Positions 52,419-62,879 of a stretch of 64,000 nucleotides of DNA are shown piece after piece (position 1 is the first letter of the stretch; each line of letters opens with the position of its first letter). The notes below the pieces were generated by a model, which had not been told where the DNA came from, did no database searches, and saw only the letters and a list, made by a program, of their open reading frames with translations. Source of the DNA: Prionace glauca (lineage: Eukaryota > Chordata > Chondrichthyes > Carcharhiniformes > Carcharhinidae); contig CM075729.1 in NCBI GenBank assembly GCA_037974335.1, positions 106,108,515 to 106,172,514 on the forward strand, given 5' to 3'. The position numbers and the translations under genes were made by a program.

Positions 52419-53054
52419 TTAAATGGGTGAGCACAGTAAGAAGTCTCACAACACCAGGTTGAAGTCCAACAGGTTTACTTGGTAGCACAAGCCACAAACT
52501 TTTAGAGCACTGCTCCTTCATCATGTCAGTGGGAGCTCTGTTCACAAACAGAGCATATAAAGACACAAACTCAATTTACAAAATAATGGTTGGAATGCGA
52601 GTCTTTACGGGTAATCAAGTCTTAAAGGTACAGACAGTGTGAGTGGAGAGAGGGTTAAGCACATGTTACAAAGATTTGTATTGTCTCCAGACAGGACAGT
52701 TAGTGAGATTTTGCAAGCCCAGGCAAGTCATGGGGGTTACAGTTAGTGTGACATGAACCCAAGATCCCGGATGAGGCCGTCCTCATATGTGCGGAACTTG
52801 GCTATCAGTCTCTGCTCAGCGATTTTGCGTTGTGTGTTGTGAAGGCTGTCTTGGAGAATGCTTACCCAAAGATCAGAGGCTGAATGCCTGTGACCGATGA
52901 AGTGTTCCCCAACATGAAGAGAACAGTCTTGCCTGGTGTTTGTTCATGCATCCGCTGTCATAGCGTCTGCATGGTCTCTCCAATGCACCTTGCCTGGGGA
53001 CAGTCTTTCCTCCAAGATGATCGCATATCAACACATCATGGCTTAAATGGGTGA
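52419..53054 (-). mobile_element. Penelope-like (Neptune-type) element, 3' fragment
   Basis: Flanked by TTAAATGGGTGA at 52419-52430 and 53043-53054, a 12-bp target-site duplication; the left arm keeps the single empty site at 14278-14289. The minus strand encodes pieces of a GIY-YIG endonuclease (GETMQTL; then SLHNTQRKIAEQRLIAKFRT and EDGLIRDLGF in broken frames). Its outer end is AGTCTCACAACACCAGGTTG. Confidence 0.8.
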
Positions 53055-53448
53055 CACCTTACTCTGAGATTTTGCCCACTGACCCTAGACTCTCCAACAA
53101 GGGGAAACAATCTCTCAGCACCCTGTCAAACCCCCTGAGAATCCTCTATGCTTCAATAAGGTCACCTCTCATTCTTCTAAACTCCAATGAGTACAGGCCT
53201 AACCTACTCAACCTCTCCTCATAAAAAAATCCCTCAACAGCTGAGCTGAACCTCGTGAACCTTCTCTGGACTGCCTCCAATGCCAGTATATCTTTTCTTA
53301 GATAAGGGGACTAAAACTGTTCACAATTTTCAGTTTCAGGCCAGAAGTGGTCTAATTCGTGACTTGTGTTGTTTTAGCAAGCTTTCCCTATTTTTATATT
53401 CCATTCCCTTTGAAATAAAGCCAGCATTTCCTCTGCCCTGGATTTTCA

Positions 53449-53765
53449 CAGAATCATTGAATCCCTACAGTGCAGTCGGAGACCATTTGGCCCATTGAAT
53501 ATGCACCGACAGAGCACCTTACTCAGGCCCAGGCTCAGCCCCTGCCCTATGCCCATACACTTACCCCACTACTACCCCTAACCTACACGTCTTGGGACAC
53601 TAAGGAGCAAATTAGCACGGCCAATCCACCTAACCCGCACATCTTTAATCTGTTTTTTATTTATTCGTGGGAGGTGGATATCGCTGGCGGGGAGTATTTA
53701 TTGCCCATCCCTTGTTGTCCGAGGGCAGTTAAAGTCAACCACATTGCTGTGGCTCGAGTGGGGAG
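53449..53765 (-). mobile_element. two adjoining SINE 3' fragments
   Basis: 53449-53648 is the tail half of a V-SINE (GAATCCCTACAGTGCAGTCG). 53651-53765 is the tail of the 2.4-kb SINE type (AGTATTTATTGCCCATCCC). Both are minus strand and absent from the left duplicon arm. Confidence 0.72.
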
Positions 53766-54223
53766 GAATTTTAGCCTCATGCAGAGATTCTCAGATATAC
53801 ATTGAAGCTGTAAATACAGAGAAATGGTTTAACAAGCTACTGGTTACCTTGGGAGTTGACAAGCCCCAAAGAATCTATATCTCGAACACTTAACGGAACA
53901 GCAACCTTGGTGAGTTGTTGCAGTGGATCTTGAGAAATTTAAAATTGAAATCTCTCCATGTCCACACACCTTCCGATTTCTGTAATCCCCTCCGGTTTCA
54001 CAAACTCTGTGAGACCTCTGTGTTCCTCTCATTCTGACATCTCCAGTATCAGGGATTAGAATCTCCCCCACACTGGGGACTGTGCCTTCAGTAACCTCAG
54101 TCCTTCACTCTGTAATCCCCTCCCTACACCTCTCTGCAGTCTCTCTTTAAAACACTCCTTTAACCCTGGAATTTGGAGACAGTTTTTGTGCAGTGAGCTG
54201 TGTGTGTCTCTGAGTCAATCTTT

Positions 54224-54552
54224 TTTTTTTACCCCTTTATTCCAATCTAATCAAGTCAGATTAAACCCAATTCAGAGTCCCAACAAGTTGGGACATTTCC
54301 AATCCAAGCTGACAAGACAGGTCTCCTGTCTTGGGCTTGATCTACATGATCCAAGTTGACTGGAGTAGGTGTAGCTCCTCCTCCAGGGCTTGATCCAATT
54401 TGCATCTTAGCCAAAAGGCCGAGATGCCACTTTAAAAAATTGCTTCAAATGAAGCTGAATTGCAACCTAATGACTTCAATCAAGTGCAGCATGTCGACCC
54501 TACACTTGATCGACACTAACAAACTACACTTGATCTTAGCCAAAAGGCCGAG
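54224..54552 (-). mobile_element. U2 snRNA-headed retroposon
   Basis: On the minus strand the element begins TTCTCGGCCTTTTGGCTAAG and continues ATCAAGTGTAGT (54523-54554), the 5' end of U2 snRNA. A second partial copy, CATCTCGGCCTTTTGGCTAAG, lies at 54402-54425. The body ends with AATAAA (54236-54241) and a poly(A) tract (poly-T 54221-54230). AATCTTT flanks it at 54217-54223 and 54553-54559. The paralogous left arm has the uninterrupted site (AAAGATT at 13273-13279 region). It is about 330 bp long with no coding frame. Confidence 0.85.
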
Positions 54553-54722
54553 AATCTTTGTTTTATAAAGCTGTCCTTGGGGAGGTTTCACTTTGTGAAA
54601 GGTACTGGGTAAAGATTAGATTTTTTTCAGCCTGAATCTGAACCTGTCTGAGTTTGATCTTCCTGGTAACTAGTGACAGGCTGGCTGTTTATTTCTTTCA
54701 TTGGTTGGTGTCAAAACTTTAA

Positions 54723-54727
54723 CCAAT
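54723..54727 (+). promoter_or_regulatory. CCAAT (Y-box) of leader L4
   Basis: TTTAACCAATCAG, the exact complement of the Y-box CTGATTGGTTAAA, 176 bp upstream of the L4 ATG. Conserved at matching places upstream of L1 and L3. A TATA-like TTTATAAAG lies near 54830. Confidence 0.55.
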
Positions 54728-54902
54728 CAGTCATCCTCTGGTTCTGCAATAAGGAAATGAGCAAAGTTCGACATCGACAGAAAAATGGAGTCTGGATAAA
54801 GTTTTTGTTTTTTCATGTTTTTCTCCAGTTTATAAAGTTGTTTTATCCTCAGAGTGTTTAATACCCAGTCACTGATTGGAATCGGGACAGTGGATTCCCA
54901 GA

Positions 54903-54954
54903 ATGTTGCTGATCCTTTTCTCCATCTCCCTGTGTTTTTCCTGGGTCTCTCCCG
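54903..54954 (+). CDS. class I gene (plus): leader exon L4
   Basis: A 52-nt exon encoding MLLILFSISLCFSWVSP plus one base, donor CCCG|GTAAGTACAG, phase 1. The hydrophobic core has no polar substitution, unlike L2 and L3. The alpha1 exon of the same gene begins 1.74 kb downstream in matching phase. The promoter flank with a CCAAT box is intact apart from the upstream U2-headed retroposon. Confidence 0.85.
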
Positions 54955-55149
54955 GTAAGTACAGAATTCCCTCTTCCATTCTCAATCTCTGTCTCTCTCT
55001 GGGGTGAATTTGAATCTTTTGGGGAGAGTTTGAAATGGGTGATGTTTGCTCAGACACTGTTATACAGCCAGCCTGATATTTGATACCATTGAAGACAGCA
55101 CAGTGTGGAAGACTCTGATAGGATTTAGTGTCGAGGACATGTAGACACA

Positions 55150-55345
55150 TGAAGGGCTGGTTCCTGGAATGAAGGGATTGTCCAATCAGAAAAAGGTCAG
55201 GTTTGTATCCATTGGAGTTTGGGAGAATGAGAGGTGATCTTATTGAAACAGAGAAGATTCTGAGGAGAGTTGACAAGATGGATGCTGAAAGGATGTTTCC
55301 CCTCGTGAGGGAGATTAGAGCTGGGGGGACACAGACTAAAACTGA
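55150..55345 (+). mobile_element. CR1 fragment in class I intron 1
   Basis: Reads as the CR1 ORF2 C-terminal region (GGAGTTTGGGAGAATGAGAG; GTTGACAAGATGGATGCTGA). It separates two stretches homologous to the 24.6-24.9 kb intron. Confidence 0.65.
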
Positions 55346-56216
55346 GATCAGAGAATAGAAAATGATTCCAATGGACAATGTTAATTTTCACATCAATTGA
55401 CGGAAGCAATAGCTGTGACGATGGTGATTTTCTATCATGTTTACTGGGTAGTTTTCAATATGTTTTATAAAGTGGCAAGGGAACAGGTTGTACTGGATTT
55501 AGTAACAAGGAAATAAACAATAATTAATATAAATCAGGACAGCAAAGGAAACAACACCCAAACAGTGAACATCGCATGGTAGAGTTTGATGTTTAGCTCG
55601 AGGTGGGGAATTAAGTTGAAAGGCTGAGAATTCCCCGGACTGAGAATGAAGCTGAGCCTGTTAACCGAGGTCCGGCTGTCAGGAACAGACCTACAGAGAA
55701 AAGTGAGAGCTGTTTAAAGGAGAATTTAGTACAGGACAAGACCAAAACATTCCCATAAAGGACAACAACTTCACTTCTGCCGACAGCCAAAGTCCAAATG
55801 TGGGACGTGACAGTGTAAAGATTCAGGACATAGTTCCACACAGATATAGAGAGGTGTGTGGAAACAGGTATAGAGTAAGGGAGTGGCTGGAGGGAGCTGT
55901 GAGGCCACTAAAGAACAACAGGTAGAGGAAGGTTTATCAACCTAGGATGCCCCACGGCCTCCATATAGACAATTAAGTATTGTTTGTAAGTCTAGTCACC
56001 AGGCCGATTTGGAAAAGACAGCAGGCAATTCATGTACAGCAAGATCCCAAAGACAGTCCTTCACATTGACCAGGTAATCTGTTTTGCTTATGTTGGTTCA
56101 GTGATCAACACGAACCCAGAGAAATGTACATAAACTCTTTGCTTGTCTTTCAAATAGAATCATATAAACCCACCTAAGAGAGCAGAAAATGCAGCATTTC
56201 CAACAGTGTTCCCTAA
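55346..56216. other. intron 1, LINE endonuclease-like traces
   Basis: 55490-55600 gives short pieces resembling a LINE endonuclease end (SEHRMVEFDV). The remainder holds nothing recognised. Confidence 0.35.
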
Positions 56217-56437
56217 CACTGACCCTCTGACAGTGCAGTACTCCCTCAGCACTGACCCTCTGACAGTGCAGCACTCCCTCAGCACTGACCCTCTGACAGT
56301 GCAGCACTCCCTCAGTACTGACCCTCTGACAGTGCAGCACTCCCTCAGCACTGACCCTCTGACAGTGCAGCACTCCCTCAGCACTGACCCTCTGACAGTG
56401 CAGCACTCCCTCAGCACTGACCCTCTGACAGTGCAGC
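56217..56437. repeat. 33-bp minisatellite, about 7 copies
   Basis: Unit CACTGACCCTCTGACAGTGC followed by AGCACTCCCTCAG. Very homogeneous. It lies in intron 1 of the plus-strand class I gene, about 250 bp before alpha1. Confidence 0.95.
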
Positions 56438-56694
56438 ACTGCCCCCCCACCCCCTGCTGTTTTTAATCTCAGTCAGTCGATGCACAGTTTTTCATCTGAG
56501 CCTGTTGTTGATTTGTGTTTGACTCGTTTTGAATAAGTTAGCACTGATTTCCTAATTTTCTCGTGTTCAGATAGAGCTGATTGGTGAGGTGGTGCGGGGG
56601 GTGGGGAGTGGTGATGGTGGTCTTGGGAGTGTGACGGTGGGTGGGTGAGAGGGTTTGTGGTACAGTCTGTGTGTGAACATCCTTCTGAATGCAG

Positions 56695-56979
56695 TGAATG
56701 TATTTGCCGAGACAGATAGCCACTCGCTGAGATATTACTACACCTCGATGTTGAACAGTGGTGACCTGCCTCAGTTCATTCATGTTGGAGTGCTTGATGG
56801 TGTACCGATCACTTACTATGACAGCAATGGCAAGACAGACATAGCACGGCAACCATGGATGAACACATCAGTGAAGGAAGGTTATTGGGCTGAAGAGACA
56901 CAGAGACTGATGGATCGAGAGAAGCTGTCGATGGCCAATGTTCGCATCGCAACTAAGAGAACAGGCAGTGATGACAAAG
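56695..56979 (+). CDS. class I gene (plus): alpha1 exon
   Basis: A 285-nt exon (95 codons), acceptor CTTCTGAATGCAG, donor CAAAG|GTAAGT, phase 1. It encodes AETDSHSLRYYYTSMLNSGD, GVLDGVPITYYDSNGKTDIARQ, VKEGYWAEETQRLMDREK and NVRIATKRTG. SHSLRYYYT carries Tyr7, EGYWAE carries Tyr59, and the 84 position aligns with Arg in TKRTG, as in non-mammalian classical class I. The N-glycosylation sequon usual at residue 86 is missing. The acceptor's polypyrimidine tract is modest. Domain and frame are complete. Confidence 0.95.
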
Positions 56980-56999
56980 GTAAGTGTACATTTGTGATT

Positions 57000-57612
57000 G
57001 AGAGTGAGCCAGGTTCACAGGGAGTGTGTAATCGTGAACACATTCATGTTAGAGAATGACCCAGGTTCATAGGGAGTTTGTAATAGTGAATATGCTCGTG
57101 TTAGAGAGTGACCAGGTTCACAGACAGTGTATAATAGTGAACACATTCATGTTAGAGAGTGACCCAGGTTCACAAGGAGTGCGTAATAGTGAACACATTC
57201 ATGTTAGAGACTTACTCAGGTTTACAGGGAGTGTGTAATAGTGAACACATTCATGTTAGAGACTTACTCAGGTTTACAGGGAGTGTGTAATAGTTAACAG
57301 ACTCATGTTAGCGAGTGATCCAGATTTACAGAGTGTGTAATAGTGAACATACTGATGTTAGTGAATGAGCCAGGTTCACAGGGAGTGTGTAATAGTGAAC
57401 ATCCTCATGTTAGAAAGTTACCCAGGTTCACAGGGAATGTGTAATGGTGAACACAATTGTGTTAGAGAGTGACCCAGCTTCAAAGGGAGTGTGTAATAGT
57501 GAACACAGTCATATTAGAGATTTATTCAGGTTCACAGAGGCTGCAATAGTGAACACAGTCATGTTAGAGAGTGACCCAGGTTTACAGGGAGTGTATAATA
57601 GTGAACACATTC
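57000..57612. repeat. 52-bp minisatellite, left part (intron 2)
   Basis: About a dozen units like TTAGAGAGTGACCCAGGTTC followed by ACAGGGAGTGTGTAATAGTG and AACACATTCATG, starting some 20 bp after the alpha1 donor. The right part resumes after an inserted CR1. Confidence 0.93.
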
Positions 57613-60600
57613 ATAGAACATAGAACAGTACAGCACAGTATAGGCCCTTCGGCCCTCGATGTTGTGCCAGGATATGTCCAAACCCAAGATCAAGCTATCC
57701 CATTCCCTGTAATTCTGGTGTGCTCCATGTGCCTATCCAATAACTGTTTGAAAGTTCCTAAAGTGTCCGACTCCACTATCACAGCAGGCAGTCCATTCCA
57801 CACCCCAACCACTCTCTGAGTGAAGAATCTACCTTGGACATCTCTCCTATATCTCCTACCATGAACCTTATAGTTATGCCCCTTAGTAACAGCTACATCC
57901 ACCTGAGGAAATAGTCTCTGCACGTCCACTCTATCTATACCCCTCATCATCTTATAAACCTCTCATCCTCCACTGCTCTAAAGAGCCCCCAGCTCCCTCA
58001 ACCTTTCCTCATAAGACCTACCCTCCAAACCAGGCAGCATCCTGGTAAATCTCCTCTGCACTCTCTGCAATGCTTCCACATCCTTCTTATAGTGAGGTGA
58101 CCAGAACTGAACACAATATTCCAAATGTAGTCTCACCAACGTCCGGTCTGGTTGCAGCAATACCTCATGGCTCTTAAACTCAAACCTTAATAAACGTGTT
58201 AATAAATGCTAACACACTATAAGCCTTTTTTACGGCTTTATCCACTTGAGTGGCAACCTTCAGAGATCTGTGGATATGAACCCCAAGATCTCTCTGTTCT
58301 TCCATATTCCTCAGAACTCTGCCGTTGACCCTGTAATCCGCATTCAAGTTTGTCCCACCAAAATGAATCACCTCACACTTATCAGGGTTAAACTGCATCT
58401 GCCGCTTTTCAGCCCAGCTCTGCATCCTATCAATGTCTCTTTGCAGCCTACAAGAGCCCTCCACCTCATCCACTACTCCACCAATCTTGGTGTCATCAGC
58501 AAATTTATTAACCTATTCTGCAGCTCCCTCTTCCAAGTCATTGATAAAAATCACAAAAAGCAGAGGACCCAGCACTGACCCCTGTGGTACACCGCTGGTA
58601 ACTGGCTCCAGTCTGAAAATTTTCCTTCCACCACCACCCTCTGTCTTCTATGAGTCAGCCAGTTACTTATCCAATCGGTCAAATTTCCTTCTATCCCACA
58701 CCTCCTTATCTCCTTCATGAGCCTACCATGGGGAACCTTATCAAAGGCCTTACTAAAATCCATGTATACGACATCAACTGCTCTACCTTCGTCCACACAT
58801 AGTTACCTCCTCAAAGAATTCAATCAAATTTGTGAGGCAGGATTTACCCCTCACGAAACTGGGCTGACTATCCCAGATTAAACTGCATCTTTCCAAATGG
58901 TCATACATCCTATCTTTCAGGACCCTTTCCATTAACTTACCGACCACTGAAGTAAGACTAACTGACCTATAATTACCAGGGTCATTACTATTTCCTTTCT
59001 TGAAGAGAGGAACAACATTTGCCACTCTCCAGTCCTCTGGCACTATCCCTGTGGACAGTGAGGACCCAAAGATCAAAGTTAAAGGCTCTACAGTCTTATC
59101 CCTTGCCTCCCAAAGTATCCTAGGATGTATCCTATCTGGCCCACGGGACTTATCGACCCTCAGATTTTTCAAAATTGCTAATATATCTTCCTCAGAACAT
59201 CTACCTCCTCCATCCTATCAGCCTGTATCACATACTCATCCTCAAAAACATGACCCCTCTTCTTAGTGAACACTGAAGAGAAGTATTCATTCAACACCTC
59301 ACCTATCTCTTCTGACTCCATGCACAAGTTCCCACTTACCATCCTTGACTGGCCCTAACCTCATCCTGGTCATTCTTTTATTTCTCACATAAGAGTAAAA
59401 AGCCTTGGGGTTATCTTTTATCCCACTCGCCAAGGACTTCTCATGCTCCCTCCTAGCTCTCCTAAGCCTTTTAACTCATTTCTAGCTACCTTGTAACTCT
59501 CAAGCGACTCAACTGAACCTTGTTTTTTCATCCTTACATACGCATCCTTTTTCCTCTTAGCAAGAAATTCAACCTCCCATGTGAACCATGGTTCCCTCAC
59601 TCGGCCATTTCCTCCCTGCCTGCCAGGGACATACCTATCAAGGACACACAGTATTTGTTTCTTGAAAAAGCTCCACTTTTCATTTGTGCCCATACCTGAC
59701 AGTTTCTGCTCCCATCTTATGCTCCCTAATTCTAGCCTAATTGTGTCATAATTACCCCTGCCCCAATTATAAGCCTTGCCCTGCTGTATGACCCTATCCC
59801 TCTCCGTTACAATAATGAAAGACACCGAATTATGGTCACTATCTCCAAAGTGCTCTCCCACAAACAAATCTAACACTTGGCCCGGTTCATTACCCAGTAC
59901 CAAGTTCAATGTGGCCCTATCTCTTGTCGGCTTATCCACATAGTGTGTCAGGAAACCCTCCTGCACACACTGTACAAAAAGTGTCCCATCCAAACTATTC
60001 GACCTATAAAGGTTCCAATCAATATTTGGAAAGTTAAAGTCACCCATGATAACTACCCTGTGACCTCCACACCTATCCATAATTTGCTTTGCCATTTCCT
60101 CCTCCACATCTCTATTAATATTTAGGGGCCTAGAGAAAACTCCTAACAACGTGATCAATCCTTTCCTATTTCTAACTTCAGCCCATATTATCTCAGTAGG
60201 CAGATCGCCCTCGAAATGCCTTTCAGCAGCCGTTAAACTATCCATGGTTAACAATGCTACTCCTCCCCTTCTTTTACCGCCTTCCCTAATCTTACTGAAA
60301 CATCTATACCCTGGAACTGCCAACATCCATTCCTGTCCCTGTTCTAACCAGTCTCTGTAATGGCCACAACATCATAGTCCCAAGTACCAATCCACACTCC
60401 GAAGTTCACCTACCTTATTCCTGATGCTCCTTGCATTGAAGTAGATATACTTCAACCCACCATCCCGTCTGTCTATACACTCCTGCGACCTTGATACCTT
60501 CCTCAGTACCTCGTGACCCTCAACAATGGCTTTTGGACTACATCTCATTTTCCCAACCCCCTGACAAATTAGTTTAAACCCTCCTGAAGAGCTGACGCAA

Positions 60601-60777
60601 ATTTCCTCCCAGGATATTAGTGCCCCTCTGGTTTAGGTGCAAACCGTCCTGTTTGTAAGGTCCCACCTTCTCCAAAATGTGCTCCAATTATCCAAGTAAT
60701 TGAAACCCTCTCTCCTACAGCATCCCTGCAGCCACATGTTAATCTACACGCTCTCCCTGTTCCTCAACTCACTAGCA
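57613..60777 (-). mobile_element. CR1-D LINE inserted in minisatellite
   Basis: A 3.16-kb CR1 in minus orientation, 3' end TTCTATGTTCTATG (complement at 57613-57627), 5'-truncated in ORF1. ORF2 pieces: endonuclease 59418-60326 (VFSRPLNINRD, GDFNFPNIDWN, GDSDHNSVSF), RT 58783-59172 ([30 protein letters not shown]), 58551-58796 ([15 protein letters not shown]), and the C-terminus from 58473 to 57690. At least five frame breaks. ORF1 ends GGTTTAAACTAA at 60569-60580, and ORF2 then lies in the -1 frame without a stop down to NARSIRNKVGEL. Confidence 0.92.
60569..60578 (-). promoter_or_regulatory. candidate -1 frameshift heptamer at ORF1 end (CR1-D)
   Basis: Minus strand GAG GGT TTA AAC TAA. The -1 frame after the heptamer reads CTA ATT TGT CAG GGG GTT GGG AAA ATG and stays open for over 50 codons into the endonuclease (YIYFNARSIRNKVGEL). 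There is no poly-G ambiguity in this copy. Confidence 0.55.
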
Positions 60778-62415
60778 CCTCATGTAAGAGAGCGACTCAG
60801 ATTCACAGAGACTGCGTAACAGTGAACACACTCATGTTAGAGAATGACCCAGGTTCATAGGGAGTGTGTAATAGTGAACACACGTGTGTTAGAGAGTAAT
60901 CCAGGTTAACAGGGAGTGTGTAATAGTGAAACATGCTAGTGTTAGAGAATGACTGAGGTTCACAGAGTGTGTAATAGTGAACACACTCATGTTAGAGAGT
61001 GATCCAGGTTAACAGGAAGTGTGTAATCGTGAAACACGCTAGTGTTAGAGGTTCACAGAGTGTGTAATAGTGAACACACTCTTGTTAGAGAATGACCCAG
61101 GTTCATAGGAAGTGTGTAAGAGTGAACACACTCGTGTTAGAGAATGATCCAGGTTCATAGGGAGTGTGTAATAGTGAACATACTCATGTTAGAGAGTGAG
61201 CTAGTTTCAGAGAGAGTGTGTATAGTGAACTCACCTGTGTTAGAGAGTCACCCAGGTTAACAGGGAGTTTGTAATCGTGAACATTCTCAGTGTTAGAGAT
61301 TTGCTCAGTTTGACAGAGTGTATCGTAGAGAACACATTCATGTTAGAAAGTTACCCACGTACAAAGGAATGTGTAATGTTAACACACTCTTCTGACAGCA
61401 ATGACCCAGGTTCAAGACAGTGTGTAATAGTGAACACATTCATGTTAGAGAGTTATCCAGGTTCACTGGGGTGTGTGTGTAATAGTGAAAACATCCGTGT
61501 TAGAGAGTTACCCAGGTTCACGGTGTGTGTAATAGTGGACACACTCATGTTAGAGAGTGACCCATGATAACAATGTGTGTGTAATAGTGAACACATTTGT
61601 GTTAGAGATTTACTCAGGGAGTGTGTAATAGAGAATATACACAGGTTAGAGATTTACCCAGGTTTACCGAGTGTGTAATAGTGAACACACTCTTGTTAGA
61701 AAGTGAACCAGGTCCAGAGGGAATGTGTAATAATGAACGTACTCAGGTTAGAGAATGATCCAGGTTCACAGTGTGTGTAATAGTGAACACATCCATGTTA
61801 GAGCTTTACTCAGTTTCACAGAGGCCATAATAGTGAACACACTGTAGTTAGAGAGTGACCCATATTCAGCAGGGGTTTGTAATAGTGAACACAGTCATGC
61901 TAGAGATTTACTCAGGTTCACAGAGGCTGCAATAGTGAACACACTCTAGTTAAAGAGTGACCCAAGTTCACAGGGAATGTGCAATAGTGAACACACTCGT
62001 GTCAGAGAGTGACACAGGTTCATAGAGAGTGTGTAATAGTGAACACACTCATGTTAGTGAGTGAGCCAGGTTCACAGGGAGCATGTAATAGTGAACACCC
62101 TCATGTTAGAAAGTGACCCAGGTTCTCAGGGAGTGTGTAATAGTGAACACACTCATGTGATAGATTTACTCAGGTTCACAGAGGCAGCAATAGTGAACAT
62201 ACTCATGTTAGAGAGTGACCCAGATTCACCAAGGGTGTGTCATGGTGAACACACTCCTTTTAGAGAGTGAGCCAGGTTCACAGCATGTGTAATAGTGAAC
62301 ACTCTCGTGTTTGAAAGTGACCCAGGTTCACAGGGAGTGTGTAATAGTGAACACGCTCGTGTTAGAGCTTTACTCAGGTTCACAGGGAGTGTGTAATAGT
62401 GAAGACACTCATGTT
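60778..62415. repeat. 52-bp minisatellite, right part (intron 2)
   Basis: About 30 diverged units of the same repeat as 57000-57612, with variable unit lengths from small deletions. It ends about 75 bp before the alpha2 acceptor. Confidence 0.93.
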
Positions 62416-62491
62416 AGAGTGAGTGGATAGCCTGCAGCCTCATGTTTTTGTAAGGTTGGCGCTGATTCTTGTTTTTCTGGCCTATCTTTAG

Positions 62492-62767
62492 CTCTGAACT
62501 TCCTGCAGTATACCTCAGGCTGTGAGGTGGGGAATGATGGGACTGTGAGCGGAATTCGTCAATATGCCTTCAATGGACGTGAGTTCATCAGCTTTGACCT
62601 GGAGTACGCTACCTGGGTTGCAGCCTCACGTTTTGCCCAGTCCACACAGAACACGTGGAACAAGAACAAGGCTGACAACACGTACAAGAAACAGTACACC
62701 AAGGAGATCTGTGTCGAATGGCTGAACACCTACCTGAAATATGGAAATGGGGCCCTTAGTGGCAAAG
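62492..62767 (+). CDS. class I gene (plus): alpha2 exon
   Basis: A 276-nt exon (92 codons), acceptor TGGCCTATCTTTAG, donor GCAAAG|GTATGC, phase 1. It encodes ALNFLQYTSGCEVGNDGT, IRQYAFNGREFISFDLEYATW, FAQSTQNTWNKNKADN and KKQYTKEICVEWLNTYLKYG. Both disulphide cysteines are present (SGCEV and EICVEW). Groove-end residues Thr143, Trp147, Tyr159 and Tyr171 are kept, but Lys146 is Thr (TQNTW). With Tyr7, Tyr59 and Arg84 in alpha1, this is close to a classical peptide-binding pattern. Alpha3 and later exons lie beyond the window. Confidence 0.96.
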
Positions 62768-62879
62768 GTATGCCTGAATTTCCATCCTGACTCACTCACA
62801 GCATCCATTAAACCCGAGAGGGTCACATACGCAAATATTCACCCGTTGACAAGCACATTCCACCCATCCAGTTACAGTG

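Larger units (their letters stand above)
51850..55110. repeat. right arm of inverted class I duplicon
   Basis: Reverse-complement match to 12750-14835. It includes an old CR1 (51850-53450 minus strand), the 53930-54215 and 54558-54700 flank, and leader L4. It contains four later insertions that the left arm lacks. Confidence 0.85.

Noticed and set aside
54397-54554. A genuine U2 snRNA gene
   Set aside because: Only the first ~30 nt of U2 are present, twice, with no Sm site or later stem-loops, and the element ends in AATAAA plus poly(A) with a TSD.
56098-56466. Repetitive frames with an 11-residue period on both strands
   Set aside because: The 33-bp minisatellite unit is a multiple of three, so frames stay open by arithmetic.
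57000-62415. CRISPR-like direct repeats
   Set aside because: Units are contiguous with no unique spacers and the genome is clearly vertebrate.
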